Assembly (NCBI GenBank): GCA_001792895.1
Contig: MARA01000040.1
Coordinates: 1 to 64,000, forward strand
From: Lentinus brumalis
Taxonomy: Eukaryota > Basidiomycota > Agaricomycetes > Polyporales > Polyporaceae
Reading direction: 5' to 3'
Length of the DNA: 64,000 nucleotides
Positions 32,730 to 42,532 of this stretch are shown in pieces; positions within the stretch are counted from its first letter, which is position 1; each line of letters opens with the position of its first letter. The notes beneath the pieces were generated by a model. It was not told the origin of the DNA and ran no database searches. It saw only the letters and a program-made list of their open reading frames with translations. The translations under genes and the position numbers were made by a program.

Positions 32730-33887
32730 CTATTCTCGCCGACGCCATCTCCACAGGCATATCAGCACGACCGGGAGACCCAGCGAAAGACAAGCCATAG
32801 TCACAACACCGATCGCCACCGCGTTCACCAAGACACCCTCCCTAGCACGGAACCCGTCCGGCTTCCCAGATGCGGCCATCCCCAGGGGAAGAGCAGTCAC
32901 CGCGAGCAACAGGAGCATCGCGCAGACCACCTGCGCGACGAGGTCGTCCCGCAACCTCGGACTCGCCCTCCTCGCATCCATCTCCTGCACCAGATTCATC
33001 GTCCGGTGAACCCTGCTTGCTGTCCTGCCCTTCTCGCGCCTCCATACGGCTACACCAGCGAAGGACCCGCCGACCAGAACGATCGCGACGAGTGCCGTGA
33101 CTGCCGCCACAGCCATCGCCTGCACTGCGGGAAGGTGGTCTCCGGCGAGGTCGCTGTAGAGCACCGCGCCGAGGGCGGCCAGGCACGTGCTGAGGGCCTC
33201 CGACAACACTCCACACGAGACCACCCATTTCCAGCTCGCGACGCCATGACGTGCTCCTCCCTCCCGACCCTCCTGCTTCGTACTCGGAACCACAGACGTG
33301 ATAGACAGATTCCCTTCCTCCGGAATGTATTGTCCGTGAGAGATGTAGGACTCGGAGGACTTGGACTCGAGGTTTTCGCGGAACTTGGAGTCATTTCTGG
33401 TTTGATGGAGGGTGTGGAGTGTGGAGACGTGCTGTGGACCTGGATGGAATTGACTCGGAGGCCCGGGTGAAACTGCGTCCGACGTGTCCCTGGTATCCTC
33501 GTTACTATACACGACGATGTCGCTCCCGTCATAGCTCGAACGTGGGGAGGATGTGTGCATGAGGGTGCCTGGCATATAGCGCGACGGTGGCGAGACAGCA
33601 TCGTCCTGCATATCCCTAGCGCTAGACGGGACTGCTCTAGTAGAGCTGGCGGTGAGCGGCAGATTGTTTGTACGATCTTGCTCCCTTGAGCTGGGTGTCT
33701 CTTGAAGCGGAGGCGGGTTCTCGACACCATTGTGCGATCCGTGAATTTTTGACAAGTTGGTCGGCTTGCACGACCAGTACTCTTTCGCCCAGTCGTCCGG
33801 TGGGAGCTTGTCCCTCAGGCTAGGATGGCCAAAGGCCGCTTCAACGTCATGAGTCTCTACGGCTCCGTCTCCTAGACCCATAGTCAT
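32730..33887 (-). CDS. TM-F: array member with a long disordered N-terminus
   Basis: 385 residues, the largest intact member. The first 220 residues are hydrophilic, Ser/Thr/Pro/Asp-rich and presumably disordered. Four helices then follow: VVSCGVLSEALSTCLAALGAV, AMAVAAVTALVAIVLVGG, VVCAMLLLLAVTALPLGMAA and AVAIGVVTMACLSLGLPVVL. The third holds ALPLGMAASGKPDGF, the array signature. Between helices 2 and 3 is a basic 45-residue loop (RREKGRTASRVHR). The C-terminus is RRRRE-like (CLWRWRRRE). A TATAAA box is 82 bp upstream. Confidence 0.78.
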   Translation of the reverse strand: MTMGLGDGAVETHDVEAAFGHPSLRDKLPPDDWAKEYWSCKPTNLSKIHGSHNGVENPPPLQETPSSREQDRTNNLPLTASSTRAVPSSARDMQDDAVSPPSRYMPGTLMHTSSPRSSYDGSDIVVYSNEDTRDTSDAVSPGPPSQFHPGPQHVSTLHTLHQTRNDSKFRENLESKSSESYISHGQYIPEEGNLSITSVVPSTKQEGREGGARHGVASWKWVVSCGVLSEALSTCLAALGAVLYSDLAGDHLPAVQAMAVAAVTALVAIVLVGGSFAGVAVWRREKGRTASRVHRTMNLVQEMDARRASPRLRDDLVAQVVCAMLLLLAVTALPLGMAASGKPDGFRAREGVLVNAVAIGVVTMACLSLGLPVVLICLWRWRRRE

Positions 33888-34568
33888 GGGCTCAAATGCG
33901 TGCCAGATAAGGGAAGGGAAGTGTGTGGATGCAAATACGGGAAGCCACGAGATACGAGCACGCGTACCTTTATACCTCAGAGTAGAGACGGGAGAATAGG
34001 CAACGGTCGCCCAGACTTGCGCGCGACAAAAGTTGCCATCGTCGGTGCAAACAAAAGCGAGCGTATTGTCTGGAGTAGGAGCCTATCTCACATGTCGACA
34101 TGTCAGCGAGCGAGCGTACTCGTCAATGAACGGCGTACTCGTGAAGACATATAGGAACTTGCGGCGTAGCAATGCGTTTGCGCTGGCCTGTGTACGTAAC
34201 CGAGTCGAAGAGTCGCCCCGGCCTGTTCGAATCTGCGCCACGCCTTGAACGGCAGTCCGACTAAGCCCACCGTGGCGGCAGTAGCATCCTGAGATGTGCA
34301 TGAATGAAAATACTGATTTGCAGTATGACATGGATAGTGCTCTGACGAAAGAGTTGTGAGTAAAGAACTGCGCAAGTGAGTCGACAGGGAGATTCAGATC
34401 CATGTTGGCGAGGTTAGAGGAGAACACGCAAGGTCGATGACGTCGACTTCACCTGTACCGCGTCTTTGTCACGATCGCACGAGCAACTGAGCTGATGTAC
34501 TCGTATGCATATTCCGACCGGCAAACAACAGGGATGCAATCTTAGATCGCAAGTCGGAGACCCCAGGC
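33888..34568. other. Intergenic, no gene seen
   Basis: Upstream region of TM-F and 3' flank of the short-chain dehydrogenase gene. Confidence 0.5.
33969..33974 (-). promoter_or_regulatory. TATA box of TM-F
   Basis: TATAAA on the minus strand, 82 bp before the start at 33887. Confidence 0.55.
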
Positions 34569-35554
34569 TCACCATGGGACACGCTCGCCTCTGAAGTTCA
34601 AGAACTGACCCGAGTCCTCCGGTTTGAGCGAGAGGATGGTCTTGAGCACGCCCGCGACGCCAACTGAGACCGGATAAGTGGCGTTTGACCCGCCCAAATC
34701 TGAGCGAACATACAGATGAGCACATCAGCATCCATCTCTCAGACTACTGCAGCGAAGAAATGTACTTGCCCGTCTGGAGCCACCCCGGGCACATCGATAT
34801 CACGGTGATCTGCGGCTTCTCCTTCGCCTGCTTGTACGTCTGCACGAGAGAGAGGTGTAAGCATGGGCACACGTCCGTCAGCACTTATATGGCTCGGACG
34901 AACGAAAGAGGAGGGAATGGACGCACCAGCATGTTGAGCGCGGTCTTCGAGATCGCGTACGACGCTAACGGCGCACCGGGGTCCGAGCCGATGCTGCCGA
35001 CCGTGCTCGAGATGTTCACGATCGTCTTCTTCTCGCTCTTCTCCACGAGGCCAATGAACGCCTGCGCGACGGAGGCGGTCCCGGCAACATTCGTCACGAA
35101 CGTCTTCTTCAAGATGTCGAGATCCATGCTGAACGCTGTGTCATATCCACCCAGCGACTTCATCTGTTGTCAGTAACAGACGCGACAAAACCGGGCGGGA
35201 CACGCACAACGCCGGCATTGTTGACCAAGTAGTCGATCCCTTTCCCTCCCAAGATCCCGGAGACCTCCTTCGCGGCCTTGTTGACGGACTCTTTGTCGCT
35301 GACATCAAGCTCGACAACGTGGACTTTGCCGCCCGCTTTCTTTGCGAGCTCCTGCAATTCCGTTGCCTTCGCTGGATTCCTGCATGCTGCTATGATGATG
35401 TTGGAGGGCGATTGAAGCAGCTGCTGAACGATTTCTAGCCCGATGCCCCTATTCGCGCTGCGCGTGTTCAAGTTGCGAGTGAGCGAGCTATACAGGAGGC
35501 ATGAACTTGGTGCGAGACGTACCCTGTGATCAGCCATACGTATTCTTCTGACAT
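34569..35554 (-). CDS. Short-chain dehydrogenase/reductase (C-factor-like)
   Basis: NAD(P)-dependent oxidoreductase of the classical SDR fold; substrate unknown. Five exons: 35554-35523, 35457-35208, 35163-34927, 34839-34770, 34699-34569; 720 nt, 239 residues, in frame. The first junction rebuilds the cofactor loop TGANRGIG. LDVSDKESV, then YLVNNAGV, then the catalytic Ser and YxxxK (NISSTVGSIGS and SYAISKTALNML), and the post-catalytic CPGWLQTDLGG are all present. The last intron (34769-34700) uses a GC donor (G|gcaagt) and is needed to read QTDLGGSNATYPVSVGVAG. The compact size and the QTD-x-GG end fit the cytosolic C-factor/CsgA-like SDR group. No pathway partner lies nearby. Confidence 0.9.
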
Positions 35555-36131
35555 CTTCTTAGTTGTAGTAGTCGTCGTCGTCTGAGTGTCGGTTCGATAC
35601 GGTGTTCGGGACGATACTCGCCTGCGTCATACTTATACAGGTCCCCCCGCCGGAGGATCTGTCACGTCCCACGGCCCAATGCAAGCCGTGGGCCTACCTC
35701 CTCTCACGTCTCACCTCCTCTCCTATAGACACGTGTGAGTTCAATCAAAATCAATCACCAGAATGACGTTTGCACTTACCGCAAGAGCGACGCAAGCCAA
35801 GTCCGATTTGTCATCTTCGGGCTGGGATGTGGGTGCTCGACGTCAACGCAAGTCCCGACCGGAAACAGCACGATACCCGAGCACCCTACCTATGATAGTA
35901 TGAGCTATCTCCGAGATAGTACGTGCGTTAGCAGGCCCTGCGACTGAACAAACTGCTGCGGCTCTATGATCGGTGAAGCACCGGTGCCTAGGTCAGTCAG
36001 TTCTACAGTGTCGACCATTGATCGCTAATGTTGTGTGGCCGAGTCCGCGATGCGAACGCCCACTTAATAGAGAACAGGGTAAGCTGCATGATATCCATCG
36101 TAAACAGGAGGAATACAGCAAACACTCGAAG
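35555..36131. other. Intergenic, no gene seen
   Basis: Promoter region of the dehydrogenase and 3' flank of TM-G. Nothing else supported. Confidence 0.5.
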
Positions 36132-36695
36132 TCAGTAGTACCAATTACTATCGTCCCGAACACGATCGTACGGAATCGCCACAACGCCTACAAACACGCT
36201 CAGAAATAGAAACGCCACACTCAGTCCCGCCAACCCAACAACGCCCACAAGCAGCTCGTTCCCCAAAGTAACTCCCGCCTCGGCAAGGGCGCGCGGCCGG
36301 AGGACGACATGCCCAACCGGAATTATCAGTAGCGAGACCGGGAGCGCGAAGACCACCGCCAGGTCGCCACTCGTCGCCCGGCTTCTCGCACTCGCTGCTC
36401 TTGCCGCCACGAGCGCAAACGGAACGCAGAGTACCGCGGCTCCGCAAAGCAGAACCGGGGCGAGGTCTGCGTACGGGATCCGCTCGTACACCCTGTCGTC
36501 GTCCCATATGACAGGCGCAACGAACCTGCCCATGCCCGTCGTCGCCACGCTCCACAGGAGCAGGAAGGAGAAGCTCGTGAGCACGAGTGCGGTGGCAGAT
36601 GATATGCTCGCGTCTGCGCTGTCCCAGGCTGACGGAGAGTTGTCTGCCACAGCGAACGTATCCGGGCCCCGCTGTTCCGTGTGTCGGGAAGACAT
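36132..36695 (-). CDS. TM-G: four-helix membrane protein of the array
   Basis: 187 residues with a short polar N-terminus of about 33 residues. Helices: ATALVLTSFSFLLLWSVATT, DLAPVLLCGAAVLCVPFALV, DLAVVFALPVSLLIIPVGHV and LLVGVVGLAGLSVAFLFLSV. The loop after helix 1 has RIPYADLAP, comparable to PYAA in other members. The third helix ends LLIIPVGHVVLRP, matching the VG-x(3-5)-P signature. A TATATG element is 66 bp upstream. Confidence 0.78.
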   Translation of the reverse strand: MSSRHTEQRGPDTFAVADNSPSAWDSADASISSATALVLTSFSFLLLWSVATTGMGRFVAPVIWDDDRVYERIPYADLAPVLLCGAAVLCVPFALVAARAASARSRATSGDLAVVFALPVSLLIIPVGHVVLRPRALAEAGVTLGNELLVGVVGLAGLSVAFLFLSVFVGVVAIPYDRVRDDSNWYY

Positions 36696-36760
36696 GGAGC
36701 TGGTGAGAGGAAGCGACTAGGATGATGATGGGTCAAGAGAGCGTGTAGGGCGGGCGAGCT

Positions 36761-36766
36761 CATATA
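36761..36766 (-). promoter_or_regulatory. TATA-like box of TM-G
   Basis: TATATG on the minus strand, 66 bp before the start. Confidence 0.45.
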
Positions 36767-36978
36767 GGCCGCTCAAAGGCCGGCGGCATACACAGGCTTG
36801 CGATGTGCGGCTCACTACATCTCACGACTGCTGGGAAGAACGCAGAACGGACTCACCGTTTGACCGCCTTAATCCAACTATCATTGTGATGTCTAACATC
36901 ATTGCGAACATCCAGCGTGGGTAGGCCGTGCTGAGCGGGCGAACCTTCGGACTTGCCATTGCAGCAGGCATCTCCAAG

Positions 36979-37100
36979 TTGCGAGCTAAGGGTACATTAA
37001 TTTCAGTGTTGTGTTTGTAAGGAGCGATGTGATCCGCACATGGAATTGAGGCTCATAAAGAAGAAGAATCTCCCATAACGCAAGCATAGAGGTGATGTGC
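36979..37100 (-). pseudogene. 3'-end relic of a third TM-H/TM-I-like copy
   Basis: gcgagctaagggtacattaa and the following ttcagtg...gagcgatgt resemble the downstream flanks of TM-H (37228-37278) and TM-I (38429-38479). Then acgcaagcatagaggtgatg at about 37079 matches acgcaagcatagaagtcatg inside the 3' end of TM-I (38567-38586). So a TM-I-like 3' end plus its flank is present, but no body follows. I read it as a truncated third duplicate between TM-G and TM-H. Confidence 0.5.
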
Positions 37101-37311
37101 GGCTCTTCAGTGCGCGCGAAACCTCATCGCGAGTGGGGCGCTCAATGCGCGCGCGGCGAGCAACGAAGAGCTGAGTTCAAAGATGCGAATGGTACTGACT
37201 TGTGTCATTGCGAACGGACCCTAGAGGTCGGGAGCTACAGTACATTGATATCAGTGCCTCGTTCCTCGATGATAAGTATCAACGGACAGTACACAAGACA
37301 AAATGGTAGAA

Positions 37312-37914
37312 CTAGTCATCACTGAAACCAGGCAGGAAGCACCCGCACACGAGGGTCATACACATCATGAACACCCCGATCGCCAACGTACAGGCCGCCC
37401 ATCTTGTCACGCCCACCGCAAGACCTTCGAGCACAGTGGGGCCCGTGTGCAAAAGCGGCCGTACGGCGAAAATGCCAACAGGCGGGACGATAACGGAGGC
37501 GGGATACGCGCACAGCGGAATAGCCGCCATGCCCACCAGGTCCGTGGCGGCGGCGAGCAGGACGCTGACGATGGTGCTGCCGCAGAGCAACACAACGACG
37601 GAGGGAGAGTCGACGTTCTTGACCGTCGAGTGGTCCCCAAAGAACTCGCGGATCACGAGCTTTCCGCCCGCCGTCATCAGCGCGCTCCAAAGGAGCAGCC
37701 AGACGAAGCTCCACAACACGCGCCCGATGGTATGCCATGGAAGACTGTCGGGCAGGGAGGAGGTCCCTGCAGGGTATATTCCAGGAAGTTCTGGCGTCGG
37801 CGGATGTTGAGCAGGAACATTGAGCAGCGGCGCCGGAAGTGAGTGAGAATTGGGAGACGGTGGCGGCGGCGGAGGGGAAACACATGGTTCGGGAGAGGTA
37901 CGCCACACCGGCAT
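37312..37914 (-). CDS. TM-H: four-helix membrane protein, tandem twin of TM-I
   Basis: 200 residues from the Met at 37914. An upstream in-frame Met at 37962 is rejected because it lies only about 25 bp from the TATATAAG box, while 37914 lies 70 bp away as in TM-I. The N-terminus has SPPPPPPSPN, then PELPGIYPAG. Helices: GRVLWSFVWLLLWSALMTAG, VVVLLCGSTIVSVLLAAATD, GMAAIPLCAYPASVIVPPVG and AACTLAIGVFMMCMTLVCGC. The signature region reads VPPVGIFAVRPLLHTGPTVL. Helices and loops align with TM-I along the full length, so the two arose by recent tandem duplication. Confidence 0.8.
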   Translation of the reverse strand: MPVWRTSPEPCVSPPPPPPSPNSHSLPAPLLNVPAQHPPTPELPGIYPAGTSSLPDSLPWHTIGRVLWSFVWLLLWSALMTAGGKLVIREFFGDHSTVKNVDSPSVVVLLCGSTIVSVLLAAATDLVGMAAIPLCAYPASVIVPPVGIFAVRPLLHTGPTVLEGLAVGVTRWAACTLAIGVFMMCMTLVCGCFLPGFSDD

Positions 37915-38507
37915 CTTCGATGAGCAGGAAGGACAGAAAGACTGCTCTGGCTGAGCTGACATCGTATCGCAGGGGATGCTGAACTTATATACCGGCGTGG
38001 CTCGGAGACGAGGATACGCGCCGTGGTCTAGGCGTCGCAACTACGAGTGGCGTGCATAAAGAAGCAGACCAACAAGCAAGTACTCACTGGCACAACCACA
38101 TCCTTCCTCCGGGACATGCGTACAGCGATTCGCAACACGTAAACGCGAAAACACCCGGACTTGAGCATCCCGACGTTGGAGAGCCGGCCGGCCAGAGATT
38201 CATACAGTCTGAAACACCCCGCGCAGAAGCTGGCGACAGTTCACGCTACATCTCAGCATGCAGACATCGAGGATAGTAGCGCACGCCGCACTTACCATCC
38301 AGCTTGGTCAGAGTATGATGTAGCCACCGCTGTCGACGCCGAACGCGCGCGGTAGTACCATGACGTGCTGAGCGGACTGAAACCACAACCTCAAATATGT
38401 CATCTCAGCAGACATCGTCAAACTGGGGAGCTACTGTGAATTGATATCAGCTGCGTTCTTGGTGAACGATGTAAGCACATAGTGATTGTGGGATTGAATA
38501 GATGAGG
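37915..38507. other. TM-H upstream region
   Basis: Contains the TATA box. The part next to TM-I (38429-38479) resembles the 3' flank of TM-H at 37228-37278, so the duplicated unit includes flanking DNA. No other gene. Confidence 0.5.
37984..37991 (-). promoter_or_regulatory. TATA box of TM-H
   Basis: TATATAAG on the minus strand, 70 bp before the start at 37914. Confidence 0.6.
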
Positions 38508-39107
38508 CTAACGATCGAGCTCAAAACATATGGAGACGACGCTCATACAGAGGATGAAAACAAACAACGCAAGCATAGAAGTCATGAACCCCGCCACGCC
38601 CACTTTGAAGCCCTCGAGCACGGTCGGGCCCGCGTGCAGGAGCGGCTGCACGGCGACGACACCGACAGGAGGGACGATGAACGATGCAAAATACGCGAAG
38701 AACGCGGTGAGCACCAGATCCAGGTCCATCGCGTTGAGCGGGACACTGAGGATGGCACTGCCGCAGAGCAACGCGACGACGAAGGGAGATTTGTTGATGT
38801 TCTCGATCGTGGAGTGGTCCTCTAGTATTTCCCGAAGCACAAGCTTTCCGCACGACGTCGTCAGCGCACTCGAGAGGAGCAGCCAGACGAAGGTCCACAG
38901 CACGCGACCGGTGGTTTGCCATGGAAGACTGCCGAGCAGGACGGAGATCCCTGGATACGTTCGAGGGCGTACTGGCGTCGGTGGATACCGAGCAGGAGTA
39001 GTGTGCTCTTGCGGCGGCGCAGAGGGCGACGAAGGATGGGGAGAAGGAGGTGGCGGGGGAGGAGAAAGAGGTGGTTCGGGAGAGATAGGACCCTTCTCGT
39101 CCGGCAT
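38508..39107 (-). CDS. TM-I: four-helix membrane protein, tandem twin of TM-H
   Basis: 199 residues. N-terminus ISPEPPLSPPPPPPSPHPSS is collinear with TM-H, as are LPWQTTGRVLWTFVWLLLSS (helix 1), VVALLCGSAILSVPLNAMD (helix 2), VPPVGVVAVQPLLHAGPTVL (helix 3 end) and the final helix MLALFVFILCMSVVSICF. The N-terminal proline run could bind SH3 or profilin-type domains; that is inference. The TATA box is 70 bp upstream, the same spacing as in TM-H. Confidence 0.8.
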   Translation of the reverse strand: MPDEKGPISPEPPLSPPPPPPSPHPSSPSAPPQEHTTPARYPPTPVRPRTYPGISVLLGSLPWQTTGRVLWTFVWLLLSSALTTSCGKLVLREILEDHSTIENINKSPFVVALLCGSAILSVPLNAMDLDLVLTAFFAYFASFIVPPVGVVAVQPLLHAGPTVLEGFKVGVAGFMTSMLALFVFILCMSVVSICFELDR

Positions 39108-39776
39108 CTTGGAGGAGCAGCGGAGGTACCAAAACTGCTCTGACTGAGCTGAGATCCTCTAGCAGTGTACGCCGAGCTTATATACGGAATGGCCACAAAG
39201 GCCGTGGTATGCGGTGCATAGAGCCAAAAGAACAATAGGCAAGTACTCACTGGCACAACCGGATCCTAATCCTTCCTTCTGCGCATGCCTACTGCGTAGC
39301 TCAATTCTTCAATACGCGTGAGCAAACATCCCGGCCTGGGTATGCCGACGTCGACCGGGAAAAGAGTCGTGCAGATAAGCCAGATCTTAAGAGAACAAGT
39401 TGAGCTACAGTAACGGGAGGAGGCCCGAGGATGCTGAGGATGATGGTTCTGACGAAGGTGGCCCTCGCGTGGCATCGCTACATTTGGCACTCTAGACGCC
39501 CGCCCATGTTGGCCACCACCGCTGACTCTCCTTCTCACCCGACACTCGGTCTCTCCGTACCGCCTACAGCCTACCTCAGGTTCATTGAGAGGAGGCCTTT
39601 GAGATGGCTTTGCGTAGCCAGAGGCACCGATGCCTCTCTATGGACGATCCGGCGAAAGTGATCCGCACCCATTCAACTTATGTATCTCACTGGTACGTCG
39701 AAAGTACGCCATGACAGCTCACGGACTGCGCTATCTACTCGGAAATGTATACTGATATACATGCGCTGCTAGTAAG
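39108..39776. other. Intergenic, TM-I upstream
   Basis: Besides the TATA box nothing is seen. Confidence 0.5.
39177..39184 (-). promoter_or_regulatory. TATA box of TM-I
   Basis: TATATAAG on the minus strand, 70 bp before the start at 39107. Confidence 0.6.
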
Positions 39777-40493
39777 TTACACTTCAACATCGTCAATGTC
39801 CGAGGAAACTACATCGCGGTACGCCATCGTCATAACCTTGTCCAGCAACACGAGCACGACCCATATCGCCACCGACATCGCCACCTCCACACCCGCCACA
39901 TCGCTCTTGCGATCCGCGGCAACTTTAGGAGTGTATGCCAGGGCAATGACTACCACGAGCAGTGCGAGACAGACCGCCACTGCGTAGACGATGATCCGGA
40001 GGACGAACGGCCGCGGCAGCCGCGCAGTGCGACGCTGGCGTCGTCCCTCGCCCAGTCGCCACACGATCCCGCCAGTAAGCGGAAACAGTATGAACGGGAC
40101 GCTCAATACTGCGCGTGCGGTCGCAAACGCGGGCGAGTATATGGCAGCGTACGGGTCCTGATGGGTTCCGCTGGTCGCTCGGGAGAGAAGTCCGTGTGCG
40201 CCCTCCGGAAGCAAGTACACCAGCAGGCCGGATAGTGCTCCGGAGAAGACAATGAGTGGGAGGTCGTGTGCGAGAGCAGCGCGGGCATCCCGATTCCCTC
40301 GGTCATCCGTAAGTGTCCGACTACTTGATGTTGCTGACCGCGACTGTCCAGAATGGCTCGAAGTGTGCGGTGGCGACGGGAGTAACTCGGTATGGTGAAG
40401 CTCGTAGTACGAGGGTATGCGAGTGTCGCTGAACGGGGTTGAGATAGGCTGGAGGGAGCTCATAGGATGCAGAGGATACGCTTTCTCGGACAT
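39777..40493 (-). CDS. TM-J: four-helix membrane protein of the array
   Basis: 238 residues. The N-terminal 75 residues are polar with many Ser/His/Pro (SYYELHHTELLPSPPHTSS). Helix 1 LPLIVFSGALSGLLVYLLPE; loop with HQDPYAAIYSP, the clearest copy of the PYAA loop motif; helix 2 ARAVLSVPFILFPLTGGIVW; a basic loop (EGRRQRRTARLPR); helix 3 IIVYAVAVCLALLVVVIALA; helix 4 AMSVAIWVVLVLLDKVMTMA. Helix 3 lacks the VG signature, so it is one of the more divergent members. The tail is acidic. CATAAG lies 60 bp upstream. Confidence 0.75.
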   Translation of the reverse strand: MSEKAYPLHPMSSLQPISTPFSDTRIPSYYELHHTELLPSPPHTSSHSGQSRSATSSSRTLTDDRGNRDARAALAHDLPLIVFSGALSGLLVYLLPEGAHGLLSRATSGTHQDPYAAIYSPAFATARAVLSVPFILFPLTGGIVWRLGEGRRQRRTARLPRPFVLRIIVYAVAVCLALLVVVIALAYTPKVAADRKSDVAGVEVAMSVAIWVVLVLLDKVMTMAYRDVVSSDIDDVEV

Positions 40494-40552
40494 GACGGGA
40501 GGTGGGAAGGTTGCTCCTGGTGCGAGTCGTCCGCGTCGTCCGAGTTCCAGGT

Positions 40553-40558
40553 CTTATG
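40553..40558 (-). promoter_or_regulatory. CATAAG element upstream of TM-J
   Basis: CATAAG on the minus strand at -60; the same word sits at a similar place before TM-K, TM-Q and TM-R. Confidence 0.4.
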
Positions 40559-40731
40559 TGAGTGTGCTATTCGTTTCTCAAAATTGATCGTTGACGAACT
40601 ATGTCTGCATGTCCATGTCAGATCGCACACGAGAGATGATGCTGGCTTGCTATACAGGGCAGCAGCTCTGTATTCCCGACGGCGACTCAGAGACGCGATA
40701 CAATTGTACCTGTACACGAGCCTCATCCTCG

Positions 40732-41429
40732 TCAACTATCTACGGAATCCTTTGAAACCCTACCCAGAAACGTACTAACGGCAACATCAACCAAGACCAA
40801 TAAGACCCACACGATCATCACTAGCCCAATCTCCACCTTCGCCAACTCTTGAGCACGTTCCCCCGTCAACCCCTCCACAACCAGTGTCGTCCACCTCAAG
40901 TGCACCGCAACCAGCTCCGAAAAGAACGCCGCGAGCGCAACGAGGAAATAGCAGAACGCCCTCGGAATCCATCGCCGTCCGCAGTATCGCTGCAAGAGCG
41001 GATAACAGCATCCGCACAGCATGACTCCTGCGACGAGCAGGTAGCCCGCGAGCCCGACCGCCACCGCGATCACGGTGAGATTTCCGTGCGCCGTTATCGC
41101 AGCGTACGGGTTGGCAGTTGCTGGGTATCGGTGGAGGAGGATGAGGCGAGCGAAGTTCGGGAGGAGGGCGACGAGCGTGAGGTAGGGAACTATGAGGAGG
41201 GCGAGCATTATGAGTGTGGCGGCGGTGTTGAGTGCCGCGTCTCGATTTTTGATGTGAGTCTGGCTCGAAGAAGTGGAGCCCGGTTGGCACAATCTAGTGC
41301 TTGCGCCAGAAGCTCTTGAAGCAGGTGCTCGGACTCCGCGGCTTTGACGAGGACAGCGGTCGGTTGTGGCGCTTGGCGAACGCTCGGGGATGGGGATGGT
41401 GGACGGCAAGTCTCGTCATGATCAGACAT
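40732..41429 (-). CDS. TM-K: four-helix membrane protein of the array, apparent frameshift
   Basis: The membrane part is open but its frame has no ATG. The upstream ATG at 41429 (MSDHDETCRPPSPSPSVRQ) is in the frame one base off, 66 bp after a CATAAG element. Adding one base at the run of five T at 41246-41250 (plus strand) joins the two at TSKNRDAALNTAA. Helices: ATLIMLALLIVPYLTLVALL, LTVIAVAVGLAGYLLVAGVM, AFCYFLVALAAFFSELVAVH and GLVMIVWVLLVLVDVAVSTF. The loop after helix 1 has TANPYAAITAHG as in TM-J. The third helix has no VG signature. TM-J and TM-K are probably sister copies. Confidence 0.68.
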
Positions 41430-41827
41430 GCCAGATATCGGTGTGCGGCGACTTGCTGTGCGCGGGAGGTATTGTAATTCATCCGCGGCGGGCTCTTATG
41501 AGGTCCTTCTTGAGTTGAGAGCTTGCATAACGACCGGGTATAGTGGACGACGAGTTCTCCTGCTTATTGTCAGCTGAGGAAACAATCCGAGAGCACCTAA
41601 CGACTCACATGGATGCCCGAAGACCGGCGTCCTGCTCGGAGGATGGAGACACTTGACGACGGCGTACGTGCTTGAGGTTCCCCAAGTACAACCCTAGGTG
41701 GCGGAGGGCTGATACATGTCAAAGCTGGATATATAGCATACTGATACAGTACATATCGAATCACGATAACATCACGTACAAAGCGACGAGTCGTAGTATA
41801 CAGATCACAGGTACAACATGAGGACTA
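41430..41827. other. Short intergenic region
   Basis: Contains the CATAAG element and otherwise nothing recognised. Confidence 0.5.
41495..41500 (-). promoter_or_regulatory. CATAAG element upstream of TM-K
   Basis: CATAAG on the minus strand, 66 bp before ATG 41429. Confidence 0.4.
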
Positions 41828-42532
41828 TTATACGCCATAAGCAGCCCCAGCAACCACGAAGAAGAGCGTCAGCGGAACCACCAAGACCGCAAACCCGACC
41901 CCGCCCGCCTTGAACGCATGCACGAAGCTGAAGTCTCCGACCGGCTTTAGCCAGACCCCCACGCCCGCCACAACCGCCGCCACGGCAGTGCTCCCCAGCG
42001 TCAGCATCCCATAGGCCGCCCCGACAGTGAGCTCGCTCTCGGAGCGGACGAGCTTGAGGAGTACGAGAGCAAAGCCCATGCATACGCACACGACGAGAGC
42101 CATGAGCGAGCTCCCTGTGGCAAGGGCCTGCATGAACGCTCCGGTGACCCCGCGGCCGTGGCGGATGACCGTGGTGCCGTCAAGGTAGTGCCTCTCCTGC
42201 GTGTACGAGTATTGGAGGGCATCGGTGGGGTATTTGAGGATGCGCGCCCCGACGAAGAAGTGCGCGAGGCTCAGGACGAGCGTGAGGAGGAAGATGGTGG
42301 CGTAGGTGAGGAGGGCGACGATGAGGAAGTTCCAGTTGATGGAGAGCCGTGTGCAGCAGCGGCGTCGTTCTGACGGGATGAGTTTCTCGACGGAGGTGGT
42401 TTCGGGATCCATGGCAGATGAGGAGTGCCCGGAGAGGAGCTTATCGGTGGGTTTGGATAAGGACAGCGACTCGTCGTGGTGATCCCAGGGGTCGTCGTGA
42501 GCGGGGAACGTCGGCGTGAAGTACCTTGTCAT
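41828..42532 (-). CDS. TM-L: four-helix membrane protein of the array
   Basis: 234 residues. Polar N-terminus of about 60 residues (DDPWDHHDESLSLSKPTDKL). Helices: FLIVALLTYATIFLLTLVLS, ATGSSLMALVVCVCMGFALV, LTLGSTAVAAVVAGVGVWLK and GFAVLVVPLTLFFVVAGAAY. A 40-residue loop after helix 1 carries YSYTQERHYLDGT. The third helix ends VVAGVGVWLKPVGDFS, which fits the signature and resembles TM-P (VGVVLQPLDGFS). Confidence 0.78.
   Translation of the reverse strand: MTRYFTPTFPAHDDPWDHHDESLSLSKPTDKLLSGHSSSAMDPETTSVEKLIPSERRRCCTRLSINWNFLIVALLTYATIFLLTLVLSLAHFFVGARILKYPTDALQYSYTQERHYLDGTTVIRHGRGVTGAFMQALATGSSLMALVVCVCMGFALVLLKLVRSESELTVGAAYGMLTLGSTAVAAVVAGVGVWLKPVGDFSFVHAFKAGGVGFAVLVVPLTLFFVVAGAAYGV

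Larger units (their letters stand above)
36696..37311. other. TM-G upstream region
   Basis: Holds the TM-G TATA-like element and the truncated copy at 36979-37100. Nothing else is supported. Confidence 0.45.

Noticed and set aside
37915..37962. Earlier start codon for TM-H at 37962
   Set aside because: It is about 25 bp from the TATA box, so it would lie at or before the transcription start. The later Met aligns with the start of TM-I.
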